Assembly: GCA_026400755.1 (NCBI GenBank)
Contig: JAPLOM010000035.1
Span: 12,195-76,194 of the forward strand
DNA length: 64,000 bases
Reading direction: 5' to 3'
From: Alphaproteobacteria bacterium
Lineage (GTDB): Bacteria > Pseudomonadota > Alphaproteobacteria > CADEGL01
Shown: one piece after another, positions 30,020 through 38,055 of the stretch
Numbering within the stretch: position 1 is the stretch's first letter
Layout of the letters: every line of letters begins with the position of its first letter
Program-made: the position numbers and the translations under genes
Notes under the pieces: model-generated
The model's database searches: none
Seen by the model: only the letters and a program-made list of their open reading frames with translations
What the model was told of the DNA's origin: nothing

Positions 30020-30869
30020 GGGCAGCACTTTCCGTTGCACAGACCGCGCAATTTTTCTGCGGGGTCAGGTCGATCCTCTGTAAATGAAAATGCTTTTTGA
30101 ACGGGTGAACAGGGCGATTACCCCAAATGATGTAATTCTCGTCGATGGGGATGAGGTACTTTGGGCGCTGAGGTAGCCCCCGAGCGATGGCGTCCAATAC
30201 AAAACGGGCGTGGAACGACGTAATGAATGAAATATCCAGCGATAGTCCAGGAGAGTCCTTAATTTCCTCGATTTCCATCCCGTAGACTTTCTGTCGCTCC
30301 TCCTCGGACACCAAATCGATTTCCTTGATACCGTCCCGGAAAGTCGTGCGTGCCAAAACCATTTCGAGGCAAGCGAGGCATCCCCCGCTCCCGGGGCGAT
30401 AGGCAAATGCCTCGCCGCCAATTCCGCGCGTGAAGACGCGCGCGACAACAAACGGTTTTCTGTTCTTCACACACAGTTCATTGAGCCTGTAGCGAGATGG
30501 CTCGTTGTCCGTCGCGAGGACGACAACATCCGATTCGATTATCGCGGACTCCATATCGCGGTAGTCCATGATGTCGGCTTCAATCTTGCTGATATTCGCA
30601 TTTGGATTTCTATCGAGAAGAACATCCTCAACCGCATCAATTTTCCTTTGGCCGAGGTACCGCCTACCGCAGACATGCCGGATCACGTTTTCAATTTGGA
30701 GGGTGTCCTTGTCCAAGAGGGTGAAATTCCGAACTCCGGACATGACCAATTGCAGTGCCACACTCGAACCACCCGACCCGCAACCAGCAATGAGTACTTT
30801 GACATCGGTGAATAACTCGATGTCAAAAAGCGCTTCGATTCTCGCAAACGTTTGATCGTCGTTCGTCAC
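30012..30869 (-). CDS. ThiF/E1-like adenylyltransferase
   Basis: VLIAGCGSGGSSVALQLVMSGVRNFTLLDKDTLQIENVIRHVCGRRYLGQRKIDAVEDVLLDRNP; paired CLAC and CAVC Zn motifs. The GTG at 30869 overlaps the upstream TGA (GTGA); upstream ATGs at 30890 and 30908 are alternatives. Confidence 0.9.
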   Translation of the reverse strand: MTNDDQTFARIEALFDIELFTDVKVLIAGCGSGGSSVALQLVMSGVRNFTLLDKDTLQIENVIRHVCGRRYLGQRKIDAVEDVLLDRNPNANISKIEADIMDYRDMESAIIESDVVVLATDNEPSRYRLNELCVKNRKPFVVARVFTRGIGGEAFAYRPGSGGCLACLEMVLARTTFRDGIKEIDLVSEEERQKVYGMEIEEIKDSPGLSLDISFITSFHARFVLDAIARGLPQRPKYLIPIDENYIIWGNRPVHPFKKHFHLQRIDLTPQKNCAVCATESAAHV

Positions 30870-31393
30870 GCATCCATCCTTTCCGGCCATACGCCTGTTT
30901 TGCGCCACTTGGAGTATTGCCGGAGCCAGCCGCGTGCCAAGCGCAAAACGTGAAAGACATCATTGGACTTAGCATTCCACGTCGTTGCCACGCCGAAGAT
31001 TGACAGCGACCGATCATGCCGGCGGTTGGGAGTATCGGCCGGCAAATTGTCCGCAAATATGCGTGGTGCATAGTTCGGATAGCCGTGCGGCAGAACGATG
31101 CGAAGAAGAACCGCTTCACCAGAGACTGCTTCTTGAAAGCTGATCTCCAATTCTTTCGCCTCGGTGATCATCAACTTATAGATTTCAGATTTCTCGTTGA
31201 GCTTATTTAGCTCCTTCGCAATACGGCTAGGCGATATGTCCGGCAGCAGATAAGACACCGGCACGAGACATGCCTTCGGCTCACCGTTGTGCTCGACGAT
31301 AAAAACCTCTCCGTCCCTCGCCACACGGTCTAAGACTTCACCGGGCGAGCTGCGGAGCTCCATCATCTTCAATGTCTTGAAGTCGATTTTCAA
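30866..31393 (-). CDS. Phd/YefM-like N-terminal domain fused to an E2-like (UBC-fold) domain lacking the catalytic Cys
   Basis: N-terminus KMMELRSSPGEVLDRVARDGEVFIVEHNGEPKACLVPVSYL. C-terminus LLRIVLPHGYPNYAPRIFADNLP...RSLSIFGVATTWNAKSNDVFHVLRLARGWLRQYSKWRKTGVWP parallels the neighbouring E2. Confidence 0.75.
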   Translation of the reverse strand: MKIDFKTLKMMELRSSPGEVLDRVARDGEVFIVEHNGEPKACLVPVSYLLPDISPSRIAKELNKLNEKSEIYKLMITEAKELEISFQEAVSGEAVLLRIVLPHGYPNYAPRIFADNLPADTPNRRHDRSLSIFGVATTWNAKSNDVFHVLRLARGWLRQYSKWRKTGVWPERMDA

Positions 31394-31402
31394 AATCTGC
31401 CC

Positions 31403-31780
31403 CTAATGCTTGATCTCTGCGCCAGGCCAATAGCCTTTGGCACGCCAGACTTCATATTTGTTCAGCCACTTCGCGGCGCGGCCGATCACGAATCTCAAGT
31501 TGTGGAGGCCGGGATTCCACATTGAGGCGTGCAGGTAGCAAATGTGACCGGCATTATATCTGTGCGGCGAGTCCGTTACGGAGGGAGCATCGATGTAGAC
31601 TCGCGGCATCTCGTTCGGGTAGCTGTCAGGAAATTTGATCGACAAGACATATTGTCTCCCGATCGTCGTCTGGACTGCGGTTTTCGCGAAGACCTTGCCG
31701 TCTGGAGTTGGGCGAAGTTCCACGAGCGCGAAAGTTTCCTGCGCTTCCGCGAACTCTCTCTGAATGCGCGCCATATCCAT
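31403..31780 (-). CDS. E2-like (UBC-fold) ubiquitin-conjugating-type protein with a candidate catalytic Cys
   Basis: YVLSIKFPDSYPNEMPRVYIDAPSVTDSPHRYNAGHICYLHASMWNPGLHNLRFVIGRAAKWLNKYEVWRAKGYWPG. ATG at 31780 chosen; the ORF track uses a TTG at 31792. Confidence 0.8.
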   Translation of the reverse strand: MDMARIQREFAEAQETFALVELRPTPDGKVFAKTAVQTTIGRQYVLSIKFPDSYPNEMPRVYIDAPSVTDSPHRYNAGHICYLHASMWNPGLHNLRFVIGRAAKWLNKYEVWRAKGYWPGAEIKH

Positions 31781-31788
31781 CGCCAACC

Positions 31789-31934
31789 TCAATATTCCCC
31801 GCCGAGGTTTTCGCGCATGGTCAGCGGCTTCTTGTTGCCCATGTCAGAGATCGTGGCCTTGCCGATCTCCCTGATTTCGCCGTTCGGAAGAATCTGAATC
31901 GGCGTTAGCTTGAAAATTCACCTAATTCGGCCAT
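31789..31934 (-). CDS. Candidate small ubiquitin-like modifier ending -LGGEY; apparent 1-nt frameshift after an SD-preceded ATG
   Basis: The minus strand reads GGGGAGGGGCCAACCAA-ATG-GCCGAATTAGGTGAATTTTCAAG... The ATG frame stops after 9 codons, but the -1 frame reads IFKLTPIQILPNGEIREIGKATISDMGNKKPLTMRENLGGEY* and ends at the E2 start. Confidence 0.4.
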
Positions 31935-32045
31935 TTGGTTGGCCCCTCCCCGCATCACTGCTACGCTCCGGATGCATCTCATCAGTCCCGGGCACGCCTC
32001 TTGCAGCCTTGGTCTAGATGACCGCCTTACCGAGAGAGTCGAGCA

Positions 32046-32996
32046 ATGGCCGAGAATAAACCCCGCCCTGCCCTCCGCCCGGCCGCCACCAAGCCGGCCC
32101 AGGCCCAGCGTCCGATGGCTCCGGCCGCGGCGGCCCGTCCCGCGGCGCCCGCTCCGGCGGCCACGGCAGCGAACACGGCCATCCAGCGGCCGGCGGAACA
32201 GCGGCCCGGCCTGCCTCTCTTCTATAAAGACCCGCGGCCCCTGGCGCGCGACCGGCATGCGGGCAAGAGCCTCAAGAACACAGCCAGCCTATCCTTCGCG
32301 GCCAATTCCAACGCCGTGCCGGTGACGCTGGAGGAATTCGGCATCGCCTCGCGCCACTATCCCATCGTCTTCAGCATGGAGAAGCCCGCCGTCGCGGTCG
32401 CCGTGCTGGGCTTCCGCCGGGGCGAGAATCTGTTCATCGACGGCCAGGGCCGCTGGGCGCCCGAGTCCTATGTGCCCGGCTATATCCGCCGCTATCCCTT
32501 CATCTTCATGGAGATGAAGGAGCGCAACCAATACATGCTGTGCGTCGACGAGGCCGCGAACCTGTTGGAGGACAACGGCACGCGTCCCTTGTTCGAAGGC
32601 AACCAGCCGTCCGATCTGACCAAGCGCGCGCTGGAGTTCTGCGCGGCCTATCACCGCCAGTCGGTTTTGACGCAGCGCTTCGCCGAGGCGATCGAATCCC
32701 ACGGGCTGTTGTCCGACAAGGGCGCCAACGTGACCGTGCCCGGCGGCCAGACCATCGCGCTGCAGGGCATCCGCCAGATCGACCAGGACAAGTTTCGCAC
32801 CCTGCCCGACAGCGTGATCCTGGAGTGGCACAAGAACGGCTTTCTCTTCGCCATCCACGCGCACTTCATCTCGCTGGGCAACTGGCCGGGCCTGGGCCAG
32901 CGCCTCGGCCGCCTGTTGCGCACGGTGAAGCCGGTGGTGGTGCCCGGGACCAAGCCGGCGACGCCTCGACCCACGGCTCCAGCCGGACGCGCGTGA
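32046..32996 (+). CDS. SapC-family protein
   Basis: LPLFYKDPRPLARDRHAGKSL...HYPIVFSMEKPAVAVAVLGFRRGENLFIDGQGRWAPESYVPGYIRRYPF. Confidence 0.85.
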   Translation: MAENKPRPALRPAATKPAQAQRPMAPAAAARPAAPAPAATAANTAIQRPAEQRPGLPLFYKDPRPLARDRHAGKSLKNTASLSFAANSNAVPVTLEEFGIASRHYPIVFSMEKPAVAVAVLGFRRGENLFIDGQGRWAPESYVPGYIRRYPFIFMEMKERNQYMLCVDEAANLLEDNGTRPLFEGNQPSDLTKRALEFCAAYHRQSVLTQRFAEAIESHGLLSDKGANVTVPGGQTIALQGIRQIDQDKFRTLPDSVILEWHKNGFLFAIHAHFISLGNWPGLGQRLGRLLRTVKPVVVPGTKPATPRPTAPAGRA

Positions 32997-33469
32997 AGGG
33001 CAACTACTTCGAGCATTTCGCCGAGGGTCAGTTCTATCGCACGGGCAGCCGCACGCTGACCGAGGCGGAGATCACGGACTTCGCGCGCCAGTACGACCCG
33101 CAGATCATCCACACCGACCCCAAGGCCGCCGCCGAGTCGCACTATGGCGGCATCATCGCGAGCGGGCTTCAGACGCTGGCCGTCACGTTCCTGCTGTTCT
33201 TCGACGCCGACATCTTCGGCCAGGCGTTCGAGGTGGGCGTCGGCGCCGACGCGTTGCGCTGGAACAAGCCCGTGCGCTCGGGCGACAGCCTGACCGCCGA
33301 GGTCGAGGTGATGGAGGCGCAGCCGTCGCGCTCCATGCCCCATTGCGGCGTGGTGAAGACGCGCATTCGCACGCTGAACCAGCACGGCGAGACGGTGATG
33401 TCGCTGGTCTCGGTGGATTTGGTGAAGCGCGACCCGGCCAAGATCAGCGCAGCTTCCGCCGCTCGGTGA
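32993..33469 (+). CDS. MaoC-family dehydratase
   Basis: GTG start overlapping the SapC stop; TEAEITDFARQYDPQIIHTDPKAAAESHYGGIIASGLQTLAV. Confidence 0.88.
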   Translation: MKGNYFEHFAEGQFYRTGSRTLTEAEITDFARQYDPQIIHTDPKAAAESHYGGIIASGLQTLAVTFLLFFDADIFGQAFEVGVGADALRWNKPVRSGDSLTAEVEVMEAQPSRSMPHCGVVKTRIRTLNQHGETVMSLVSVDLVKRDPAKISAASAAR

Positions 33470-34646
33470 ACACGACGCCGTCCTTCACGAGGCCATCGAT
33501 CTCGGCGTCGGAATAGCCGGCTTCCTTCAGGATGGCCTGGCCGTCGGCCGCGAATTGCGGCGGCTTGCGGCGGACGCTGCCGGGCGTGCGGCCGAGCTTG
33601 GTCGGAATGCCCGTGCCCTGATAGCCGTCCAGCTCGACCACCATCTCGCGGTGCTTCGTGTGCGGATGAGCGACCACCTCGGGCATGGCCTGCACGGCGC
33701 CCGCCGGCACGCCGGCCGCGAGCAGGCGCTTGCACAACTCTTCCGGGTCGGCCTTGAGAAACAGCGCGCGCAAGGCTTCGTCCAGATCCTTACGGTTCGT
33801 GAGCCGGTCGGAATTCACGCGGAAGCGCGGGTCGTCGGCCAACTCCGGCACGCCCAGCTCCTGGCACAGGATGCGGAACTGGCGGTCGTTGCCGGCGCCG
33901 ACGAAGACGTTGCGCGTCTTGGTCGCGTACTGGTCGTAGGGCGTCAGGTTCGGATGCGAATCGCCCGTGGGCGTGGGCGTCTTGCCCGACATGAAGAAGT
34001 TGGCCGCGTGCGGATGCAGCAGCGCCACGCCCGTGTCGTAGAGCGAAACTTCGAGGAACTGGCCCTTGCCGGATTTCTGCCGCTCGTAGATCGCCATCAG
34101 CACGCCGATGGCCGCGTTCATGCCCGCGCACAGGTCAATGATGGGAATGCCGACGCGCACGGGGCCGCTCTCGGGCGTGCCGTTGATGCTCATCAAGCCC
34201 GACAGCGCCTGCGCCACCGCGTCATAGCCCGGGAAGCCGCCGAACGGCCCGTCGGCGCCAAAGCCCGTGACGCGGCAATGGATCAAGCCGGGGAATTTTT
34301 TGCTGAGCGCGTCGTAGCCGATGCCCCATTTCTCCATCGTGCCGGTCTTGAAGTTCTCGACCAGCACATCCGCGCCCTCAAGCAGCCGAAAGAGGACCTC
34401 TTGGCCCTTCTTGCTGCCCAGGTCGAGCGCGACCGAGCGCTTGTTGCGGTTGAGGCCGCTGAAATAGGCGCTGATACCCTCCTTGAACGGGGGACCCCAT
34501 TCCCTCGTGTCGTCGCCCTGGGGCGGCTCGACCTTCACCACGTCCGCGCCATGGTCGGCCAGGATCTGCCCGCAATAGGGACCGCCCAGGACGCGCGAGA
34601 TGTCCACGACCTTGAGGCCCGCGAGCGCGCCACCGTTCTTGCTCAT
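33444..34646 (-). CDS. CaiB/BaiF-family CoA transferase
   Basis: LAGLKVVDISRVLGGPYCGQILADHGADVVKVEPPQGDDTREWGPPF, LNRNKRSVALDL. ATG overlaps the upstream stop (ATGA). Confidence 0.92.
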   Translation of the reverse strand: MSKNGGALAGLKVVDISRVLGGPYCGQILADHGADVVKVEPPQGDDTREWGPPFKEGISAYFSGLNRNKRSVALDLGSKKGQEVLFRLLEGADVLVENFKTGTMEKWGIGYDALSKKFPGLIHCRVTGFGADGPFGGFPGYDAVAQALSGLMSINGTPESGPVRVGIPIIDLCAGMNAAIGVLMAIYERQKSGKGQFLEVSLYDTGVALLHPHAANFFMSGKTPTPTGDSHPNLTPYDQYATKTRNVFVGAGNDRQFRILCQELGVPELADDPRFRVNSDRLTNRKDLDEALRALFLKADPEELCKRLLAAGVPAGAVQAMPEVVAHPHTKHREMVVELDGYQGTGIPTKLGRTPGSVRRKPPQFAADGQAILKEAGYSDAEIDGLVKDGVVFTERRKLR

Positions 34647-35392
34647 ACCCGATTCTCCTTGTCGTCCGAACCGCACATCACAGTGGCGGCGAATTGTGGG
34701 TAGGTTTCCGCGACCTCGTCGCGCACCGGTCCGCGCAGGAGCGCGAGCAGCTCCGGCTCCGGCGCGGGTGTCACGTCGACATGCGCCGTGCGGTCGAATT
34801 CGAAGCCCGTGCTGGCCTCCACGTCCGCGACTGAGAAGCCGGGATGGACAGTCTCCAGCCGGAAGCGCTGGCGCGCCTTGTCGAAGGCGAACAGCGCCTT
34901 GCCGGTGAGGAGCGCGTAAGGGCCGCCTGGCCGATAGACATTCGGTTCGCTTACACCAGGCGCGCTGATGAAATCGACCTTGGGCACGAAGACGCGCGGG
35001 GTGTGCTCCTCGCGGAACAGGATCACGCGCGGCACGAGGAAATAGAGATAGGCCGAACCGAACGAGCCGGGCCAGCGCACGTCGGTGCGCGGATAGCCGC
35101 CCGTGCCCACGAGATTGATGTTGGCCTGGCCGTCGATCTGGCCACCGCCCAGGAAGAAGGCGTCGATGCGCCCTTGCGCCGCGCAGTCGAACAGCTCGCG
35201 CCCGCCGTCGGTGAAGAAGTTGTTCTTGCGGCTGCCCAGCACCGAGACGCGCAGATGTCCGTCCGAAAGCCTGCGTGCGGCCAGCGCGGCCGCGCCCGGA
35301 ATGGGCGACGAAGCGCCGACCGCGACATGGTTCAGCCCGCGCAGCATGCGCGTGATGGATGCGATCAGAAGTTCCTGCGGCGTGAAATCCAT
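34643..35392 (-). CDS. CoA-transferase subunit B-like (family I/IpdB-like)
   Basis: LLGSRKNNFFTDGGRELFDCAAQGRIDAFFLGGGQIDGQANINLVGTGGYPRTDVRWPGSFG-type CoA-transferase beta signature. Confidence 0.8.
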   Translation of the reverse strand: MDFTPQELLIASITRMLRGLNHVAVGASSPIPGAAALAARRLSDGHLRVSVLGSRKNNFFTDGGRELFDCAAQGRIDAFFLGGGQIDGQANINLVGTGGYPRTDVRWPGSFGSAYLYFLVPRVILFREEHTPRVFVPKVDFISAPGVSEPNVYRPGGPYALLTGKALFAFDKARQRFRLETVHPGFSVADVEASTGFEFDRTAHVDVTPAPEPELLALLRGPVRDEVAETYPQFAATVMCGSDDKENRV

Positions 35393-35402
35393 GGTGCGCG
35401 GA

Positions 35403-36233
35403 TCAGGCGGCGCGGCGGCCCGCCAGGACGTGCTGGGCGAGATAGGCGCGGAAGCCGTCCTCGCTGCGCGCCGTGCGGACATAGTCGGCGATGTGGGCGG
35501 CGTCCGGTTCGTAGCGCCCTTCGAGCCCGATGGGCCAGGCGCCACGTTCGGCCTCGGCGATCGCGGAAACATAGAGCGCGGGGATCACGCCCGCGGCCAG
35601 CCGCTCGTCCTCGAGCAGGCTTTGCTCCTGGATCGTCTCGGCGGTGACCAGGGTGCGCTTGGCGGCGTGGGCCATGGTGACCAGTTCGCGCCGCCGGCCG
35701 ATCCACACATTCCCCTCGCGGTCGGCCAGGGGCACATGGAACAGCGCGATGTCGGGCTGGATCGCAGGCAGCAGCACGATCGGATCGTCGCCCTCAGCCA
35801 ACGGATTCTGGATGGTGCGCCAGTCGGTCCGGTAGCGCAGCATGTCGGTGCCGATGATGCCTCGCAGCGGCATGAAGGGGATGCCCTTCTCCGCGGCCTG
35901 GAACGCCGCGTGGATGGCGGGACATGTAGCGTCGCGGATGTGGACGGCGCCGCTTTTCACGGCGGCGGAAAACCGCGGCGCGGGCCCGGCTTCGCCCAGC
36001 GTGATGGCCGCGGCCTCGATGGTCTCGACACAGCCGGCGCCGATCAGAAGCTCGGCCTGAAGCCCGCTGGTCGGCACGGCGACCAGATGAAGCCGTTTGA
36101 CGCCACGGCGGATCAGTGCCCGTGTGGCTTCCATCGCGACGCCGGAATAATCCGGCGGCACGGCCAGAAGCGCGCCATCCGGCACCTGCGCCGCCAGCGC
36201 GTCGAGGGAAACGATAGGTCCGTGCTCGGCCAT
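35403..36233 (-). CDS. CoA-transferase subunit A-like (family I/IpdA-like)
   Basis: VPDGALLAVPPDYSGVAMEATRALIRRGVKRLHLVAVPTSGLQAELLIGAG; adjacent to subunit B. Confidence 0.8.
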   Translation of the reverse strand: MAEHGPIVSLDALAAQVPDGALLAVPPDYSGVAMEATRALIRRGVKRLHLVAVPTSGLQAELLIGAGCVETIEAAAITLGEAGPAPRFSAAVKSGAVHIRDATCPAIHAAFQAAEKGIPFMPLRGIIGTDMLRYRTDWRTIQNPLAEGDDPIVLLPAIQPDIALFHVPLADREGNVWIGRRRELVTMAHAAKRTLVTAETIQEQSLLEDERLAAGVIPALYVSAIAEAERGAWPIGLEGRYEPDAAHIADYVRTARSEDGFRAYLAQHVLAGRRAA

Positions 36234-36297
36234 GGGGCAGTGATAGCCGATTTTACGCTCGCCGGTAAGGGCGCGGGCGACCCACGCTCCTATTCGG

Positions 36298-37116
36298 CTA
36301 TTCGAACGGCTTGAATTGCGCGTCGCGCCACTTCATGGCCGCGCCCAGGCTTTCGCCGTAGCGGATTTCGCTGAACTTGGTCTTCTCGGGCGTATCGGTG
36401 GCGTCCAGGATGGTGGCCGCCTCGGCGCCGTACTGAAGCGCCGCCGGCATGCCCATGGCGGCATAGGTGTTGTTGATCGCGTGCTTGTTCCACTGCAGGC
36501 ACGCCAGCGCCACGCGCGACATCCGCTTGGCGATCTTCGTGACTTCCGCCTGGAGATCGGCCTTCGGGAACACCCGGCTGACAAGGCCGATGTGCGCGGC
36601 CTCCTCGGCACCGAACGTGTCGCCGGTGAAGATGTATTCGCGGCAACGCTGGCCGACGACCCACGGCATGGACAGGCACGAGATGCCGGTCGAGAAGCGG
36701 GATTCGACCACGCCGAATTTCGCGTCGTCGGAGCAATAGCGAATGTCGCACATCTGGGCCAACTCCATGGCGCCCGCCAGGCAGTAGCCGTCGATCATGG
36801 CGATCACCGGCTTGGAACAGCGCCAGACGCAGGAGTTGTAGTCGAGGTCCATGTGGATGCGCTTGGTCCAGCCCTCGATGCTCTTGCGGAACTCGGCCTG
36901 CTGCGGATCGTTCAGGTCGTAGCCCGCGGAGAAGGCCTTGCCGCCCGCGCCGGTCAGGATGAGGACGCGCACCTCGGGGTCGGCGTCCGCCTTGGCGACG
37001 GCGTCCTTCACCTCCGCACACAACTCCAAGCTCATGGCGTTGAGCTGCTTGGGCCGGTTCATGGTGATGGTCGCGACGCGGTCGTCGACCGCATAGAGGA
37101 TGTGCTGATAGCTCAT
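36298..37116 (-). CDS. Enoyl-CoA hydratase/isomerase-family protein (tandem copy)
   Basis: VATITMNRPKQLNAMSLELCAEVKDAVAKADADPEVRVLILTGAGGKAFSAGYDL. Confidence 0.92.
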   Translation of the reverse strand: MSYQHILYAVDDRVATITMNRPKQLNAMSLELCAEVKDAVAKADADPEVRVLILTGAGGKAFSAGYDLNDPQQAEFRKSIEGWTKRIHMDLDYNSCVWRCSKPVIAMIDGYCLAGAMELAQMCDIRYCSDDAKFGVVESRFSTGISCLSMPWVVGQRCREYIFTGDTFGAEEAAHIGLVSRVFPKADLQAEVTKIAKRMSRVALACLQWNKHAINNTYAAMGMPAALQYGAEAATILDATDTPEKTKFSEIRYGESLGAAMKWRDAQFKPFE

Positions 37117-37195
37117 GGTCTGCTCCGCTGGCGTTTCGGACGGCGAAAAGAAAGCGCCGTCATGCCGGTTTGATCCGGCATGACGGCGGCTCGCG

Positions 37196-38017
37196 CTATT
37201 CGAACTTTTTGAACTGGTCGTCGCGCCACTTCATGGCCTCGCCCAACCCCACCGTATGGCGCAGGCGGTTGAACTCCTTCAACTCCGGTGTCTCGGTCGC
37301 ATCCAGGATGGCGCCCGCTTCGGCGCCGTATTGCAGCGCCGAGTTCATGCCCATGGTCTGATAGGTGTTGTTGATGGCGCGCTTGTTCCACTGCAGGCAT
37401 GCCAGCGCCACGCGCGACATGCGCTTGGCGATCTTGGTCACCTCTTTCTCGATATCGGCCTTGGGGAACACCCGACTGACCAGGCCGATGCGCGCGGCCT
37501 CCTCTGCGCCGAACGTATCGCCGGTGTAGATGTATTCGCGGCAGCGCTGGCCGACCACCCACGGCATGGAAAGGCAGGCGATGGCGGCCGAGAAACGCGT
37601 CTCGACGACGCCGAACTTCGAATCGTCCGAGCAGTAGCGCACATCGCACATCTGCACGAGCTCAAGCGCGCCCGCGAGGCAAAAGCCGTTGATCATGGCG
37701 ATCACGGGCTTCGAGCACTTCCAGACGCTCTTGTTGTATTCGAGGTCGTGATTCATGCGCCAATGCCAGCCCTCGATGCCCTTGTCGCGATAGGCCGCGC
37801 CCTCGGGGTCGAGAAGGTCATAGCCGGCGGAGAAGGCCTTGCCGCCCGTACCGGTCAGTATGACGACGCGCACTTCTGGATCGGCGTCGGCCTTGGCCAC
37901 CGCGTCCTTCACCTCGCGGCAGAGCGCTAGGCTCATGGCGTTCATCTTCTTGGGGCGGTTGAGCGTGATGGTCGCCACCCGGTCGTCGGTCGCGTACAGG
38001 ATGTTTTCGTAGGCCAT
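37196..38017 (-). CDS. Enoyl-CoA hydratase/isomerase-family protein (tandem copy)
   Basis: Strongly similar to 36298..37116 along its length. Confidence 0.92.
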   Translation of the reverse strand: MAYENILYATDDRVATITLNRPKKMNAMSLALCREVKDAVAKADADPEVRVVILTGTGGKAFSAGYDLLDPEGAAYRDKGIEGWHWRMNHDLEYNKSVWKCSKPVIAMINGFCLAGALELVQMCDVRYCSDDSKFGVVETRFSAAIACLSMPWVVGQRCREYIYTGDTFGAEEAARIGLVSRVFPKADIEKEVTKIAKRMSRVALACLQWNKRAINNTYQTMGMNSALQYGAEAGAILDATETPELKEFNRLRHTVGLGEAMKWRDDQFKKFE

Positions 38018-38055
38018 GGTCTTCTCCTCCTTGGAAATACGGGTGATCGGACGTC

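Noticed and set aside
27561-31934. Type II CBASS
   Set aside because: No CD-NTase or CBASS effector gene, and E1 and E2 are separate rather than a Cap2-like fusion.
31905-32258. 117-aa minus-strand ORF overlapping the SapC start, ending MAELGEFSS
   Set aside because: Its upstream part is antisense to SapC and R/G-rich. Only its last codons coincide with the SD-preceded ATG used in the Ubl candidate.
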